Assembly (NCBI GenBank): GCA_963821585.1
Contig: CAWGEI010000005.1
Coordinates: forward strand, 1,302,001 to 1,366,000
Origin: QHVT01 sp963821585
GTDB lineage: Bacteria > Acidobacteriota > Thermoanaerobaculia > Gp7-AA8
Length of the DNA stretch: 64,000 nt
Direction of reading: 5' to 3'
The notes beneath the pieces were generated by a model that had not been told where the DNA came from, did not search any database, and saw only the letters and a list, made by a program, of their open reading frames with translations. Made by a program: the position numbers and the translations under genes. How positions within the stretch are numbered: the first letter of the stretch is position 1; every line of letters starts with the position of its first letter. Shown piece by piece: positions 1-14,200 of the stretch.

Positions 1-2
1 GG

Positions 3-2285
3 ACCAGCCAGGAGCAGGACGTCGCGGTGGGCTCGCCGATCGCGGGCCGCGTGCACCAGGACCTCGAGCCGCTGATCGGGTTCTTCGTGAACACGCTCGT
101 GCTGCGCAGCCAGGTCCAGGGGGATGAGACGTTCGGAGCGTTCCTCGGAAGGAGCCGGCAGACGATCCTGGACGCGTACGCACACCAGCACGTGCCGTTC
201 GAGATGCTGGTCGAGGAGCTGAGGCCGGAGCGGAGCCTGAGCCACACGCCGCTGTTCCAGATCCTGTTCGGGGTGCAGCAGGTGGAGGACGCGGAGGGGC
301 GGCTGGGGAGCGCGCGGATCGCGCCGGTGGCGGCGGACGGCGGAGCGATCGTGAAGTTCGAGCTGGAGCTGACGGCCATCGAGAGACCGTCCGAGCTGCT
401 GCTGTCATGGGCGTGGCAGAAAGAGCTGTTCGACGAGGCCACGATCGAGCGGATGGCGGCGCACTTCGAGGTGTTGCTGCGTGCGATCGTGGAGCGACCG
501 GACACGCGAGTGGCGGAGCTGCCGCTGCTGACCGGGAGCGAGCGCGAAGAGCTGCTCGAGTGGCGCAGCACGGGCCCGGCGGTGGGCGGCGACCGCTGCC
601 TGCACGAGCTGGTCATCGCCCGCGCGGCGGCGCAGCCCGAGGCGGTGGCCATCATCGACGGCACGCGCGAAGTCACGTACGCGGAGCTGCTGACGGCAGC
701 GAACGGCGTGACGCGGCGCCTCCAGTCGCTCGGCGTGGGACCGGAGCAGATCGTCGGCGTGTGCGTGGAGCGGAACTGGGAGATGGTGGCCACGCTGCTG
801 GGCGTGCTGGCCGCGGGAGGCGCATACCTGCCGCTCGATCCGGCCCACCCGGAAGCCCGGCTCGCGCAGGTGCTGGACGGCAGCCGCGCGTCGCTCGTGG
901 TGGGACACGAACACCTGCTCGGGCGCCTGCCATGGGAGGGCCCCTCGCTCGTCCTCGGACCTGACGTCTTCCGCAGCGGCGCGCGTCCTGCGCCGAGCGG
1001 CGTGACGCCGAAGAACCTGGCGTACGTGCTGTTCACGTCCGGCTCGACGGGCACGCCGAAGGGCGTGGCCGTGACACACGCCAGTGCGGTGGAGCTGATC
1101 GAGTGGGCGCGGCACGTCTACTCGGACGAGGAGCTTGCGGGAGTCCTGGCGGCGACGTCGCTGAGCTTCGATCTGTCGGTGTTCGAGATCTTCGTGCCGC
1201 TGTCGTGGGGCGGGACGGTGATCGTGGCGGCCAATGCGCTGGCGCTGCCGGCGCTCCCGGCGCGGGAGCGGGTGACGCTGATCAACACGGTGCCGTCGGC
1301 CATGACCGAGCTGGTACGGGCGGGGAGCGTGCCGGCGAGTGTGAAGACGGTGAACCTGGCGGGCGAGCCGCTGCCGCGGAAGCTGGCCGACGAGATCTGG
1401 GCCACGGGGACGGTCGAGGCGCTGTGGAACCTGTATGGACCGTCCGAGGACACGACGTACTCGACGTACGCGGCGGTGCCGCGGGAGTCGGCGACAGCGC
1501 CGGTGATCGGGCGGCCGATCACGGGCACGCAGGCCTACGTCGTTGACCAGGCGGGCCAACTGGTGCCGGTGGGAGTGGCGGGCGAGCTGTGGCTGGGCGG
1601 AGCGGGACTGGCGCGTGGGTATCTGCACCGGCCCGATCTGACGGCCGAGCGGTTCACGCGCGACCCGTTCTCGAGCGACCCGGAGGCGCGGGTGTACCGC
1701 ACGGGCGATCTGGTGCGCTGGCTCCCGGACGGCACGCTGGACTTCCTGGGCCGGCGCGACCATCAGGTGAAAGTACGCGGGTTCCGCATCGAGCTGGGCG
1801 AGATCGAGTCCGTGCTGCGCGGACATGCCGAAGTACGCGACGTGGTCGTCGTGGCCGAAGAGTCGCGGCTGATTGCCTACGTGGTGGCGAATGCCGAGGT
1901 CGCGGAGCTGCGCGAGCACGTGCGGGCACGGCTGCCCGAGTACATGGTGCCGTTGTTCGTGGCCATGGAAGCACTGCCGCTCACCCCGAACGGCAAGGTC
2001 GATCGACGCGCGCTGCCCAAGCCTGACGCCGCAGCCGCGCAGAGCACGGGCTACATCGCCCCGCGGACGGAGCTGGAGCGGCAGCTGTGCGAGATCTGGC
2101 AGGAAGTGCTGGGCGTGGAGCGCGTCGGCATCGGAGACAACTTCTTCGAGCTGGGCGGCCACTCACTGCTGGCCACGCGGTTGGCAAGCCGGGTCCGCGC
2201 AGTGATGGGGCGCGAGGTGCCGCTGCGCGCGCTGTTCGAGCAGCCGACGATCGCGCGGCTGAGCGAGTCGCTGCCGGAGCTGGGC
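3..2285 (+). other. NRPS1 module 1: partial C, A (Ala-like), T
   Basis: The C domain is cut by the window edge; only its C-terminal half (to about 570) is visible, including IGFFVNTL. The A domain runs about 590-2018, with TSGSTGTPKG as motif A3 and NGKVDRRALP as A10. Pocket code is DLFNNALTYK. The carrier serine codon is at 2163-2165. This is the only Ala-type A domain here without the palindromic insert; an ordinary linker fills that place at about 957-1005. Confidence 0.85.
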
Positions 2286-5200
2286 GGAACGGGCGTGCTG
2301 CCGCCGATCAAAGTGCTGGCGAACCGGGAGAAGCTGCCGCTGTCGTACGCGCAGCAGCGGCTTTGGTTCATCGATCGCCTCGAAGAAGGGACGAGCCAGT
2401 ACAACATCCCCGGCGCATTGCGCGTGCAGGGATCGCTCGATGTGGACGCGCTGGGGCGCGCGCTGGACACGATCGTGGCGCGCCACGAATCGTTGCGCAC
2501 GGTGTTCCGTGAGATCGACGGCGAGGTGTCGCAGGTCATCCTCGATCCGTGCCCGGTGCCGCTACCGGCAACCGATCTGCGCGGCTTCGAAGACCGCGAG
2601 GGCGAGCTGCGCCGCATCTCCGCGGAAGAAGCACGGCAGCCGTTCGACCTGAGCCGCGATCTGCCGCTGCGCGTGCAGCGGGTGATCCTGGCCGAGGACG
2701 ATCAGGCGCTGCTGCTGACGATGCACCACATCGCCTCGGACGGATGGTCGCTGGGCGTGCTGCGCCAGGAACTGACGACGCTGTACGAGGTGTATCGCGA
2801 GGGGCGAGAGAACCCGTTCCCGCCGCTGCGCGTGCAGTACGCGGATTACGCGCACTGGCAACGCCAATGGCTGCAGGGCGAAGTGCTCGAGAACCAGCTG
2901 AGCTACTGGCGGGACCAGCTGGCGGCCTTGCCGGCGGTCCACAACCTACCGCTCGACCGTCCGCGCAAAGCGCTGCAGGGCATCGAGGCCGAAAGCTACG
3001 TGCAGCGTCTGGACGTAGAGCTGCGGAACAGGATCGACGCCGCGTGCCGCGAGCACGGGGTGACGCTGTTCATGTTCCTGGAGGCGGCGTTCGCGGTGCT
3101 TCTGAGCCGCACCAGCCAGGAGCAGGACGTCGTGGTCGGCTCGGCCATCGCAGGCCGGGTGCATCAGGACCTCGAGCCGCTGATCGGGTTCTTCGTGAAC
3201 ACGCTCGTGCTGCGCAACGGAGTCGAGGCGAACAACTCGTTCGAAACCTTCCTGGCAAGCAGCAAGCAGATGATCCTCGATGCATACGCGCACCAGCACG
3301 TGCCGTTCGAGATGCTGGTCGAGGAGCTGAGACCCGAGCGGAGCCTCAGCCACACGCCGTTGTTCCAGATCCTTTTCGCCGTGCAGCACGCCGATGGAGG
3401 AGAGGGAAACGCGAATGTGACTGTGGCCGGCGGCGGCGCCGCGGTCGCGAAGTTCGAGCTGGAGCTGACCGCGATCGAGAGCCCGGACGAGCTGCTGCTG
3501 AACTGGGCGTACAGGAGCGAGTTGTTCGACGCCGCGACCATCGAGCGAATGGCCTCGCACCTGGAAGAACTGCTGCGGGCGATCGTCGATCGTCCCGACA
3601 CGCGAGTGGCGGAGCTCCCGCTGCTGACCGGGAGCGAGCGCGAAGAGCTGCTCGAGTGGAGCACCACGGCCCCGGCGGTGGGCGGCGATCGATGTCTGCA
3701 CGAGCTGGTCATCGCGCGAGCGACGGCGCAGCCGGAAGCCGTGGCCATCATCGACGGCACGCGCGAAGTCACATACGCGGAGCTGTTGGCGGCAGCGAAC
3801 GGCGTGGCGGCGCAACTTCGGAAGATGGGTGTCGGACCGGAGCAGATCGTCGGCGTGTGCGTGGAGCGGAACTGGGAGATGGTGGCCACGCTGCTGGGCG
3901 TGCTGGCCTCGGGAGGCGCATACCTGCCGCTCGACCCGGCGCACCCGGAAGCCCGGCTCGCGCAGGTGCTGGAAGGCAGCCGCGCGTCCATCGTAGTGGG
4001 ACACGGACATCTTCTGGAGCGCCTGCCGTGGAACGGGCCGACACTCGTCCTGTCATCCCGAGCGTCGAGCGAGGGACCTGGGTGGGAGGGGCGCGAAGAA
4101 GATGCCTGCCGCCCCGCCCACCCAGGTCCCTCGCTCGACGCTCGGGATGACAGTGGCGTGACATCGAAGAACCTCGCCTACGTGCTGTTCACGTCCGGCT
4201 CGACGGGCACGCCGAAAGGTGTGGCGGTGACGCACGCCAGTGCGGTGGAGCTGATCGAGTGGGCGCGGCACGTCTACTCGGACGAGGAGCTTGCGGGAGT
4301 CCTGGCGGCAACGTCGCTGAGCTTCGACCTGTCGGTGTTCGAGATCTTCGTGCCGCTGTCCTGGGGCGGGACGGTGATCGTAGCGGCCAATGCGCTGGCG
4401 CTGCCGGCGCTGCCTGCGCGGGAGCGGGTGACGCTGGTCAACACGGTACCGTCGGCCATGACCGAGCTGGTACGGGCGGGGAGCGTGCCGGCGAGTGTGA
4501 AGACGGTGAACCTGGCGGGCGAGCCGCTGCCGCGGAAGCTGGCCGACGAGATCTGGGTCACGGGAACGGTCGAGGCGCTGTGGAACCTGTACGGACCGTC
4601 GGAAGACACGACCTACTCGACGTACGACGCGGTGGAACGGGAGTCGGAGCTGCCGCCGTCGATCGGACGGCCGATCGCGGGCACGCGCGCGTATGTCGTG
4701 GATGACCTGGGACAGCCGGTGCCGATCGGTGTGGTCGGTGAGCTGTGGCTCGGCGGCGCGGGACTCGCGCGTGGGTATCTGCATCGCCCGGACCTCACTG
4801 CCGAGCGTTTCATCCGCGATCCATTCTCGAGCGACGCAGATGCACGCGTGTATCGCACCGGCGACCGCGTGCGCTGGCGCGCGGACGGGAGGCTCGAGTA
4901 TCTCGGCCGCCGCGATCATCAGGTCAAGCTGCGCGGCTTCCGCATCGAGCTCGGCGAGATCGAAGCGGTCCTGCGCGGGCACGCGGACGTGCGCGACGTG
5001 GTGGTGATCATCCGCGACGAACGGATCGTGGCCTACATCGCCGGCACCGCCGATGCCGCCGCGTTGCGCGAGCACGTGCGCGGCCGCTTGCCGGAGTACA
5101 TGGTGCCGTCGGCGTTCGTGGTCATGGAAGCGCTGCCGCTCACGCCGAACGGCAAGGTCGATCGCCGTGCGCTGCCCGAGCCCGACAGCACATTCGCACA

Positions 5201-8200
5201 GAGCACGCAGTACGTGGCACCGCGCACGGAGCTGGAGCGGCAGCTGTGCGAGATCTGGCAGGAAGTGCTGGGAGTGGAGCGCGTCGGGATCGGGGACAAC
5301 TTCTTCGAGCTGGGCGGCCACTCGCTGCTGGCCACGCGGCTGGCGAGCCGGGTGCGCGCGGTGATGGGACGGGAGCTGCCGCTGCGCGCGCTGTTCGAGC
5401 AGCCGACCATCGCCGGCCTCTGCGCGGCGCTGCCGGAGCTGGGCGGAACCGGAACGCTGCCGCCGATCGTGCCGCTGGTGAACCGGGAGAAGCTGCCGCT
5501 GTCGTATGCGCAGCAGCGTCTCTGGTTCATCGACCGCCTCGAAAGCGGCACGAGCCAGTACAACATCCCCACCGCGCTGCGCGTGCAGGGAGCGCTCGAC
5601 ATGGCCGCTCTCGGCCGGGCATTCGACACGATCGTGGCGCGTCACGAGTCGCTGCGGACGGTGTTCCGCGAGATCGACGGTGAAGCGTCGCAGGTCATTC
5701 TCGACCCAGGCCCGGTGCCGCTGCCGACGATCGATCTGCGCGAGGTCGAACACCGCGAGCAGGAGCTGGGCCGCATCTCCGCTGAAGAAGCACGACGGCC
5801 GTTCGACCTGAGCCGCGATCTGCCGTTGCGCGTGCAGCGGGTGATCCTGGCCGAGGACGATCAGGCGCTGCTGTTGACGATGCACCACATCGCCTCGGAC
5901 GGCTGGTCGATCGGCGTGCTGCGCTTCGAGCTGACGACGCTGTACGACGCCTATCGCGAGGGAAAAGGAAATCCGCTCCCGCCGCTGCGCGTGCAGTACG
6001 CGGACTACGCCCACTGGCAGCGCCAGTGGTTGCAAGGCGAAGTGCTCGAAAGCCAGCTGAGCTACTGGCGAGGCCAGCTCGCGGCCCTGCCGGCCGTGCA
6101 CAACCTGCCCCTCGACCGGCCGCGCAAGGCGCTGCAGGACTCGAGAGGCGCTCGCCACGTGCAGCGGCTGACGAAGGAGATGCGCGACCGGATCGACGCC
6201 GCGTGCCGCGCGCACGGCGTGACGCTGTTCATGTTCCTCGAAGCGGCGTTCGCGGTGCTCCTGAGCCGCTCCAGCGGCGCGAGCGACGTCGTCGTCGGCT
6301 TGCCGATCGCGGGCCGCGTGCACCAGGACCTCGAGCCGCTGATCGGATTCTTCGTCAATACGCTCGTGCTGCGCAACGAGATCGATGCTAACGACTCGTT
6401 CGACACCTTCCTCGCGAGCAGCAAGCAGACGATCCTCGACGCGTACGCGCACCAGCACGTGCCGTTCGAGATGCTGGTCGAAGAGCTGAAGCCCGAGCGC
6501 AGTCTCAGTCACACGCCGCTGTTCCAGATCCTCTTCTCGGTGGAGCACGACTCGGGAGAGACGGGCGGCGCGAACGTCACGTCGCTCGGCAGCGGTGTCG
6601 AGTCCGCGGCCGTCAAGTTCGAGCTGCAGCTGACGGTGATCGAGCGCGCGGACGAACTGGTGATGCTCTGGTCCTGGAGGACCGGGCTGTTCGACGCCGC
6701 GACCATCGAGCGCATGGCGGCGCACTTCGAAGTGCTGCTGTCCGCCATCGTCGAACGCCCCGAAACGCGCGTGGCCGAACTGCCGCTGCTGACCGGGAGC
6801 GAGCGCGAACAGGTGCTGGTCGAGTGGAACGAGGCCGTCGCACCGCTGTCGACGCCCGAGTACCTGCACGAGCTGTTCGAGGCGCAGGTCGAGCGGAAGG
6901 GCGAGGCCATCGCCGTGGTCTCCGGCGACGTCACGTTGACCTACGCGGAGTTGAATGCCCGTGCGAACCAGCTCGCGCACGAGTTGCGCGAGCTCGGAGT
7001 GGGACCGGACCGCCGGGTGGCGATCTGCGTCGAGCGGAGCCCGGAGATGCTCGTGGGCGTGCTGGCCATCCTCAAAGCGGGCGGGGCATACGTGCCACTC
7101 GATCCGGCCTATCCCTTCGAGCGGCTGCGCTTCATGATCGAAGACAGCGCGCCGGTCGCGGTGCTGACCGGCCGTGCGCAGACGGCGCTGTTCGCGGACT
7201 CCGGCATGCCCGTCGTCGAGCTCGGCGCCGAGGGGTCGCAGCAGCCGCGGACGAACCCCGGCCGCGGCGATCTCCGTCCCGATCAGCTGGCCTACATCCT
7301 CTACACGTCCGGCTCGACCGGCACGCCCAAGGGCGTGATGATCGAGCACAAGTCCGTCTGCCACCTGACCGCGGCTTTCGCCGCGCAGGTTCGCCTCGAG
7401 CCCGGCGAGCGCATGCTGCAGTTCGCCTCGTTCACGTTCGACGTCTCGGTGGCGGAGATCTTCACCGCTCTGCGCTGTGGTGCGACGCTGGTGCTGCGGG
7501 ATGACAGTTGGCTCGAGAGTGCCCACGCCTTCTGGGCCCTGTGCGAACGCCAGCAGGTCAACGTCCTTCGTCTTCCCATGCGGTTCTGGCAATTGCTGGC
7601 CGCGGAGGAGGGTGTACCGGTTCCGGCGTGTGTCCGGTTCGTCGGCTGCGGCGGCGAGGCCATCTCGCCCGTGGCCATCGCGCAGTGGTTCCGGCGGGAA
7701 GGCCACCGGCCGGCTCTGCTGAACACGTACGGTCCGACGGAGATCACCGTCAACGCCAGCTGGCAGGAAGTCACCGCCGATCCTTCCACGTGGCGCTCGA
7801 TCGGCGGTCCGCTACCGACTACGCGCATCTATGTCCTCGACACGCTCGGCCAGCCGGTACCGGTCGGCGTCGCCGGCGAGATCTGCGTAGGAGGCGTGCA
7901 GGTCGGGCGCGGCTATCTGAACCGGCCGGAGCTGACGGCGGAGAAGTTCCTCGACGATCCGTTCGCGCCCGGCGGCCGGATGTACAAGACCGGCGACCTC
8001 GGACGCTGGCTCCCGAACGGGACCATCGAATTTATCGGCCGCAATGACTTCCAGGTGAAGGTGCGCGGGTTCCGGATCGAGCTGGGCGAGATCGAGGCGG
8101 TGCTGCGCGGGCATCCCGAAGTACGCGATGTGGTGGTCGTGGCCGACGAGTCGCGCCTGATCGCCTACGTGGTGGCGAACGCCGATGGGACGGAATTGCG

Positions 8201-11200
8201 CGAGCACGTGCGGGCACGGCTGCCGGAATACATGGGGCCGTCGTTCGTGGCGATGGATGCGTTGCCGCTCACGCCGAACGGCAAGGTCGACCGCCGCGCG
8301 CTTCCCCAGCCCGACCTGGCGCCGGAGAAGGACGCCTACGTCGCTCCGCGGACAGAACTGGAGCGCCAGCTGTGCGAGATCTGGCAGGAAGTGCTGGGCG
8401 TGGAGCGCGTCGGGATCGGAGACAACTTCTTCGAGCTGGGCGGACACTCGCTGCTGGCCACGCGGCTGGCGAGCCGGGTTCGTTCGGTGATGGGGCGGGA
8501 GGTCCCGCTGCGCGCGCTGTTCGAGCAGCCGACCATCGCCGGCCTCTGCGCGGCGCTGCCGGAGCTAGGCGGAACGGGCGTGCTGCCGCCGATCGTGCCG
8601 CTGGCGAACCGGGAGAAGCTGCCGCTGTCGTACGCGCAGCAGCGGCTGTGGTTCATCGACCGCCTCGAAGAAGGAACGAGCCAGTACAACATCCCGGGCG
8701 CGCTGCGCGTGCAGGGATCGCTCGACGTGGACGCCTTGGGCCGAGCGCTGGATACGATCGTGGCGCGCCACGAGTCGTTGCGCACGGTGTTCCGTGAGAT
8801 CGACGGCGAGGTGTCGCAGGTGATCCTCGATCCGGGCCCGGTGCCGCTGCCGGCGACCGATCTGCGCGAGGTCGAAGACCGCGAGGGCGAGCTGCGCCGC
8901 ATCTCCGCGGAAGAAGCACGGCGGCCGTTCGACCTGAGCCGCGATCTGCCGCTGCGGGTGCAGCGGGTGATCCTGGCAGAGGACGATCAGGCGCTGCTGC
9001 TGACGATGCACCACATCGCCTCGGACGGCTGGTCGCTGGGCGTGCTGCGCCAGGAGCTGACGGCGCTGTACGACGCCTACCGCGAGGGGAAGGCGAACCC
9101 GCTCGCGCCGCTGCACGTGCAATACGCCGACTACGCCCACTGGCAACGCCAGTGGCTGCAGGGCGAAGTGCTGGAGACCCAGCTGAGCTACTGGCGGGAC
9201 CAGCTCGCGGCATTGCCGGCCGTACACAACGTGCCGCTCGACCGTCCCCGCAAAGCGCTGCAGGGCATTGAGGCCGGAAGCTACGTACAGCGGCTGGACG
9301 CGGAGCTGCGGAACAGGATCGACGCCGCCTGCCGCGCACACGGGGTAACGCTGTTCATGTTCCTGGAGGCGGCGTTCGCGGTGCTTCTGAGCCGGTCGAG
9401 TCAGGAGCGCGACGTCGTCGTCGGCTCGCCCATCGCGGGCCGCGTGCATCAGGACCTCGAGCCGCTGATCGGGTTCTTCGTGAACACGCTCGTGCTGCGC
9501 AACGACGTGGAGGCGAACGACTCATTCGAAGCCTTCCTGGCGAGCAGCAAGCAGATGATCCTCGACGCGTACGCGCACCAGCACGTGCCGTTCGAGATGC
9601 TGGTCGAGGAGCTGAGGCCCGAGCGGAGTCTCAGCCACACGCCGCTCTTCCAGATCCTCTTTGCCGTGCAGCACGCCGATGGAGGAGCGGGCAACGAGAA
9701 CGTCACCGCGATCGGCGGTGGCGCCGCGGTCGCGAAGTTCGAGCTGGAGTTGACGGCCATCGAGAGGCTGGACGAGCTGCTGCTGAACTGGGCGTACAGG
9801 AGCGAGTTGTTCGACGCCGCGACCATCGAGCGAATGGCCTCGCACCTGGAAGTACTGCTGCGGGCGATCGTCGATCGTCCCGACACGCGAGTGGCGGAGC
9901 TGCCGCTGCTGACCGCGAGTGAGCGCGAAGAGCTGCTCGAGTGGAGCACCACGGCCCCGGCGGTGGGCGGCGATCGCTGTTTGCACGAGCTGGTCATCGC
10001 GCGAGCGACGGCCCAGCCCGAAGCCGTGGCCATCATCGACGGCACGCGCGAAGTCACATACGCGGAACTGCTGATGGCAGCGAACGGCGTGGCGGCGCAG
10101 CTTCGGGAGATGGGTGTCGGGCCGGAGCAGATCGTCGGCGTGTGCGTGGAGCGGAACTGGGAGATGGTGGCCACCCTGCTGGGCGTGCTGGCCTCGGGAG
10201 GCGCATACCTGCCGCTCGATCCGGCCCACCCGGAAGCCCGGCTCGCACAGGTGCTGGAAGGCAGCCGTGCGTCGCTCGTGGTGGGACACGAACATCTGCT
10301 CGAACGCCTGCCGTGGGAAGGCCCGACACTCGTCCTGTCATCCCGAGCGTCGAGCGAGGGACCTGGGTGGGAGGGGCGACAGGCATGGTCGTCGAGCCCT
10401 GACAGCGGGGTGACGCCGAAGAACCTCGCGTACGTGCTGTTCACGTCCGGCTCAACGGGCACGCCGAAAGGCGTGGCGGTGACGCACGGGAGTGCGGTGG
10501 AGCTGATCGAGTGGGCACGCCACGTCTACTCGGACGAGGAGCTTGCGGGAGTCCTGGCAGCGACGTCTCTGAGCTTCGACCTGTCGGTGTTCGAGATCTT
10601 CGTGCCGCTCTCTTGGGGCGGGACAGTGATCGTAGCGGCCAATGCGCTGGCACTGCCGGCGCTTCCCGCGCGGGAGCGGGTGACGCTCGTCAACACCGTT
10701 CCCTCGGCCATGGCCGAGCTGGTGCGGGCGGGCAGCGTGCCGCCGAACGTGCGCACGGTGAACCTGGCCGGCGAGCCGTTGCCGCGTGCGCTCGCGGATC
10801 AGATCTGGGCCACGGGGACGGTCGAAGCGTTGTGGAACCTGTACGGACCGTCCGAGGACACGACGTACTCGACGTACGACGCGGTGGAGCGGGAGTCCGA
10901 ACTGCCGCCGTCGATCGGTCGTCCGATCGCGGGCACGCGTGCGTATGTTGTGGATGACATGGGACAGCCGGTGCCGATCGGTGTGGTCGGTGAGCTGTGG
11001 CTCGGCGGCGCGGGACTGGCGCGCGGCTATTTGCATCGTCCCGACCTGACCGCGGAGCGCTTCATCCGCGACCCGTTCTCGAGTGACGCAGACGCGCGCG
11101 TGTATCGGACCGGAGACCGCGTCCGCTGGCGCGCGGACGGGAGGCTGGAGTACCTCGGCCGGCGCGATCATCAGGTCAAGCTGCGGGGCTTCCGCATCGA

Positions 11201-14200
11201 GCTCGGCGAGATCGAAGCGGTCCTGCGCGGGCACGCGGACGTGCGCGACGTGGTGGCGATCATCCGCGACGAACGGATCGTGGCCTACATCGCCGGCACC
11301 GCCGATGCCGCCGCGTTGCGCGAGCACGTGCGCGGCCGCTTGCCGGAGTACATGGTGCCGTCGGCGTTCGTGGTCATGGAAGCGCTGCCGCTCACGCCGA
11401 ACGGCAAGGTCGATCGCCGTGCGCTGCCCGAGCCCGACAGCACATTCGCACAGAGCACGCAGTACGTGGCACCGCGCACGGAGCTGGAGCGGCAGCTGTG
11501 CGAGATCTGGCAGGAAGTCCTGAGAGTGGAGCGCGTCGGGATCGGGGACAACTTCTTCGAGCTGGGCGGCCACTCGCTGCTGGCCACGCGGCTGGCGAGC
11601 CGGGTGCGTTCGGTGATGGGACGGGAGCTGCCGCTGCGCGCGCTGTTCGAGCAGCCGACCATCGCCGGTCTGTGCGCGGCGCTGCCGGAGCTGGGCGGAA
11701 CGGGCGTGCTGCCGCCGATCGTGCCGCTGACGAACCGGGAGAAGCTGCCGCTGTCGTACGCGCAGCAGCGCCTCTGGTTCATCGACCGCCTCGAAGGCGG
11801 CACGAGCCAGTACAACATCCCCACCGCGCTGCACGTGCAGGGAGCGCTCGACGTGGACGCGTTGGGCCGCGCGCTGGACACCATCGTGGCGCGGCACGAG
11901 TCGCTGCGGACGGTGTTCCGTGAGATCGACGGCGAAGCGTCGCAGGTCATCCTCGACCCAGGCCCGGTGCCGCTGCCGACGATCGACCTGCGCGGCCGCG
12001 AAGATCGCGAGAGCGAGCTGGGCCGCATCTCCGCTGAAGAAGCACGACGGCCGTTCGACCTGAGCCGCGATCTGCCGTTGCGCGTGCAGCGGGTGATCCT
12101 GGCCGAGGACGATCAGGCGCTGCTGCTGACGATGCACCACATCGCCTCGGACGGCTGGTCGCTGGGCGTGCTGCGTTTCGAGCTGACGACGTTGTACGAC
12201 GCCTATCGCGAGGGGAAAGGGAATCCGCTCCCGCCGCTGCGCGTGCAGTACGCGGACTACGCCCACTGGCAACGCCAGTGGCTGCAGGGCGAAGTGCTCG
12301 AAAGCCAGCTGAGCTACTGGCGAGGCCAGCTCGCGGCCCTGCCGGCCGTGCACAACCTCGCACTCGACCGGCCGCGCAAGGCGCTGCAGGACACGAAGGG
12401 CGTGCGCCACGTGCAGCGGCTGACGAAGGAGATGCGCGACCGGGTCGACGCCGCGTGCCGCGCGCACGGCGTGACGCTGTTCATGTTTCTCGAAGCGGCG
12501 TTCGCGGTGCTCCTGAGCCGCTCCAGCGGCACGAGCGACGTCGTCGTCGGCTCGCCGATCGCGGGCCGCGTGCACCAGGACCTCGAGCCGCTGATCGGGT
12601 TCTTCGTCAACACGCTTGTGCTCCGCAACGGCGTCGAGGCGAATGACTCGTTCGAAACCTTCCTGGCGAGCAGCAAGCAGATGATCCTCGACGCGTACGC
12701 GCACCAGCACGTGCCGTTCGAGATGCTGGTCGAAGAGCTGAAGCCTGAGCGCAGTCTCAGTCACACGCCGCTGTTCCAGATCCTCTTCTCGGTGGAGCAT
12801 GACTCGGGAGAGACGGGCGGCGCGAACGTCACGTCGCTCAGTAGCGGTGTCGACGCCGCGGCCGTCAAGTTCGAGTTGCAGCTGACGGTGATCGAGCGCG
12901 CGGACGAACTGGTGATGCTCTGGTCCTGGAGGACCGGGCTATTCGACGCCGCGACCATCGAGCGCATGGCGGCGCACTTCGAAGTGCTTTTGTCCGCCAT
13001 CGTCGAACGTCCCGAAGCGCGCGTAGCCGAACTGCCGCTACTCACCGGGAGCGAGCGCGAAGAGCTCGTGCGGTGGAACGCGCCCAGTGTCCTGGCGGCG
13101 GAGGAGTCGCGGTGCCTGCACGAGTTGTTCGAGGCGCAGGTCGAGCAGGGGGGCGAGGCCATCGCCGTGGTCTCCGGCGACGTCACCCTCACCTACGCGG
13201 AGTTGAACGCCCGCGCGAACCAGCTCGCGCACGAGTTGCGCGGCCTCGGAGTGGGGCCGGACCGGCGGGTGGCGATCTGCGTCGAGCGGAGCCCGGAGAT
13301 GCTCGTGGGCGTGCTGGCGATCCTCAAAGCGGGCGGGGCGTACGTCCCGCTCGATCCGGCCTATCCCTTCGACCGGCTGCGCTTCATGATCGAGGACAGC
13401 GAGCCTGCGGCGGTGCTGGCCGGCCGTGCGCAGACGGCGCTGTTCGCGGACTCCGGCCTGCCCGTGATCGAGCTCGGCGCCGGTATCTCGCATCGGCCGC
13501 GGACGAACCCCGACCGCGGCGACCTCCGCCCCGATCACCTGGCCTACATCATCTACACGTCCGGCTCGACCGGCACGCCCAAGGGCGTAATGATCGAGCA
13601 TCAATCTGTCTGCTCCCTGACCGCGGCATTCGAAGCGCAGGTACGCCTGGAGCCCGGCGAGCGCATGCTGCAGTTCGCCTCGTTCACGTTCGACGTCTCG
13701 GTGGCGGAGATCTTCACCGCTCTGCGCTGCGGTGCGACGCTGGTGCTGCGGGACGACAGCTGGCTCGAGAGTGCCCACGCTTTCTGGGACCTGTGCGAGC
13801 GCCAGCAGGTCAACGTCCTTCGTCTTCCCATGCGGTTCTGGCAGTTGCTGGCCGCGGAGGAGGGCGTACCGGTGCCGGCGTGCGTCCGGTTCGTCGGCTG
13901 CGGCGGCGAGGCCATCTCCCCGGTGGCCATCGCGCAGTGGTTCCGGCGGGAAGGCCACCGGCCCGCTCTGCTGAACACGTACGGTCCCACGGAGATCACC
14001 GTCAACGCCAGCTGGCAGGAGGTCACCGCCGATCCGTCCACGTGGCGCTCGATCGGCGGTCCGCTGCCGACTACGCGCATCTACGTGCTGGACGCACTGG
14101 GCCAGCCGGTGCCGGCCGGCGTCGCCGGCGAGATCTGCGTAGGAGGCGTGCAGGTCGGGCGCGGCTATCTCAACCGTCCGGAGCTGACGGCGGAGAAGTT

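Noticed and set aside
405..2162. Long minus-strand open frames opposite NRPS1 (for example 405-2162 and 4053-7706)
   Set aside because: Arg/His/Gln-rich translations without domains, opposite well-defined NRPS domains. They are shadows caused by high GC.
4052..4151. Palindrome as an intragenic transcription terminator
   Set aside because: No T-run follows and three copies lie in frame within an active-looking gene; a mobile repeat explains it better.
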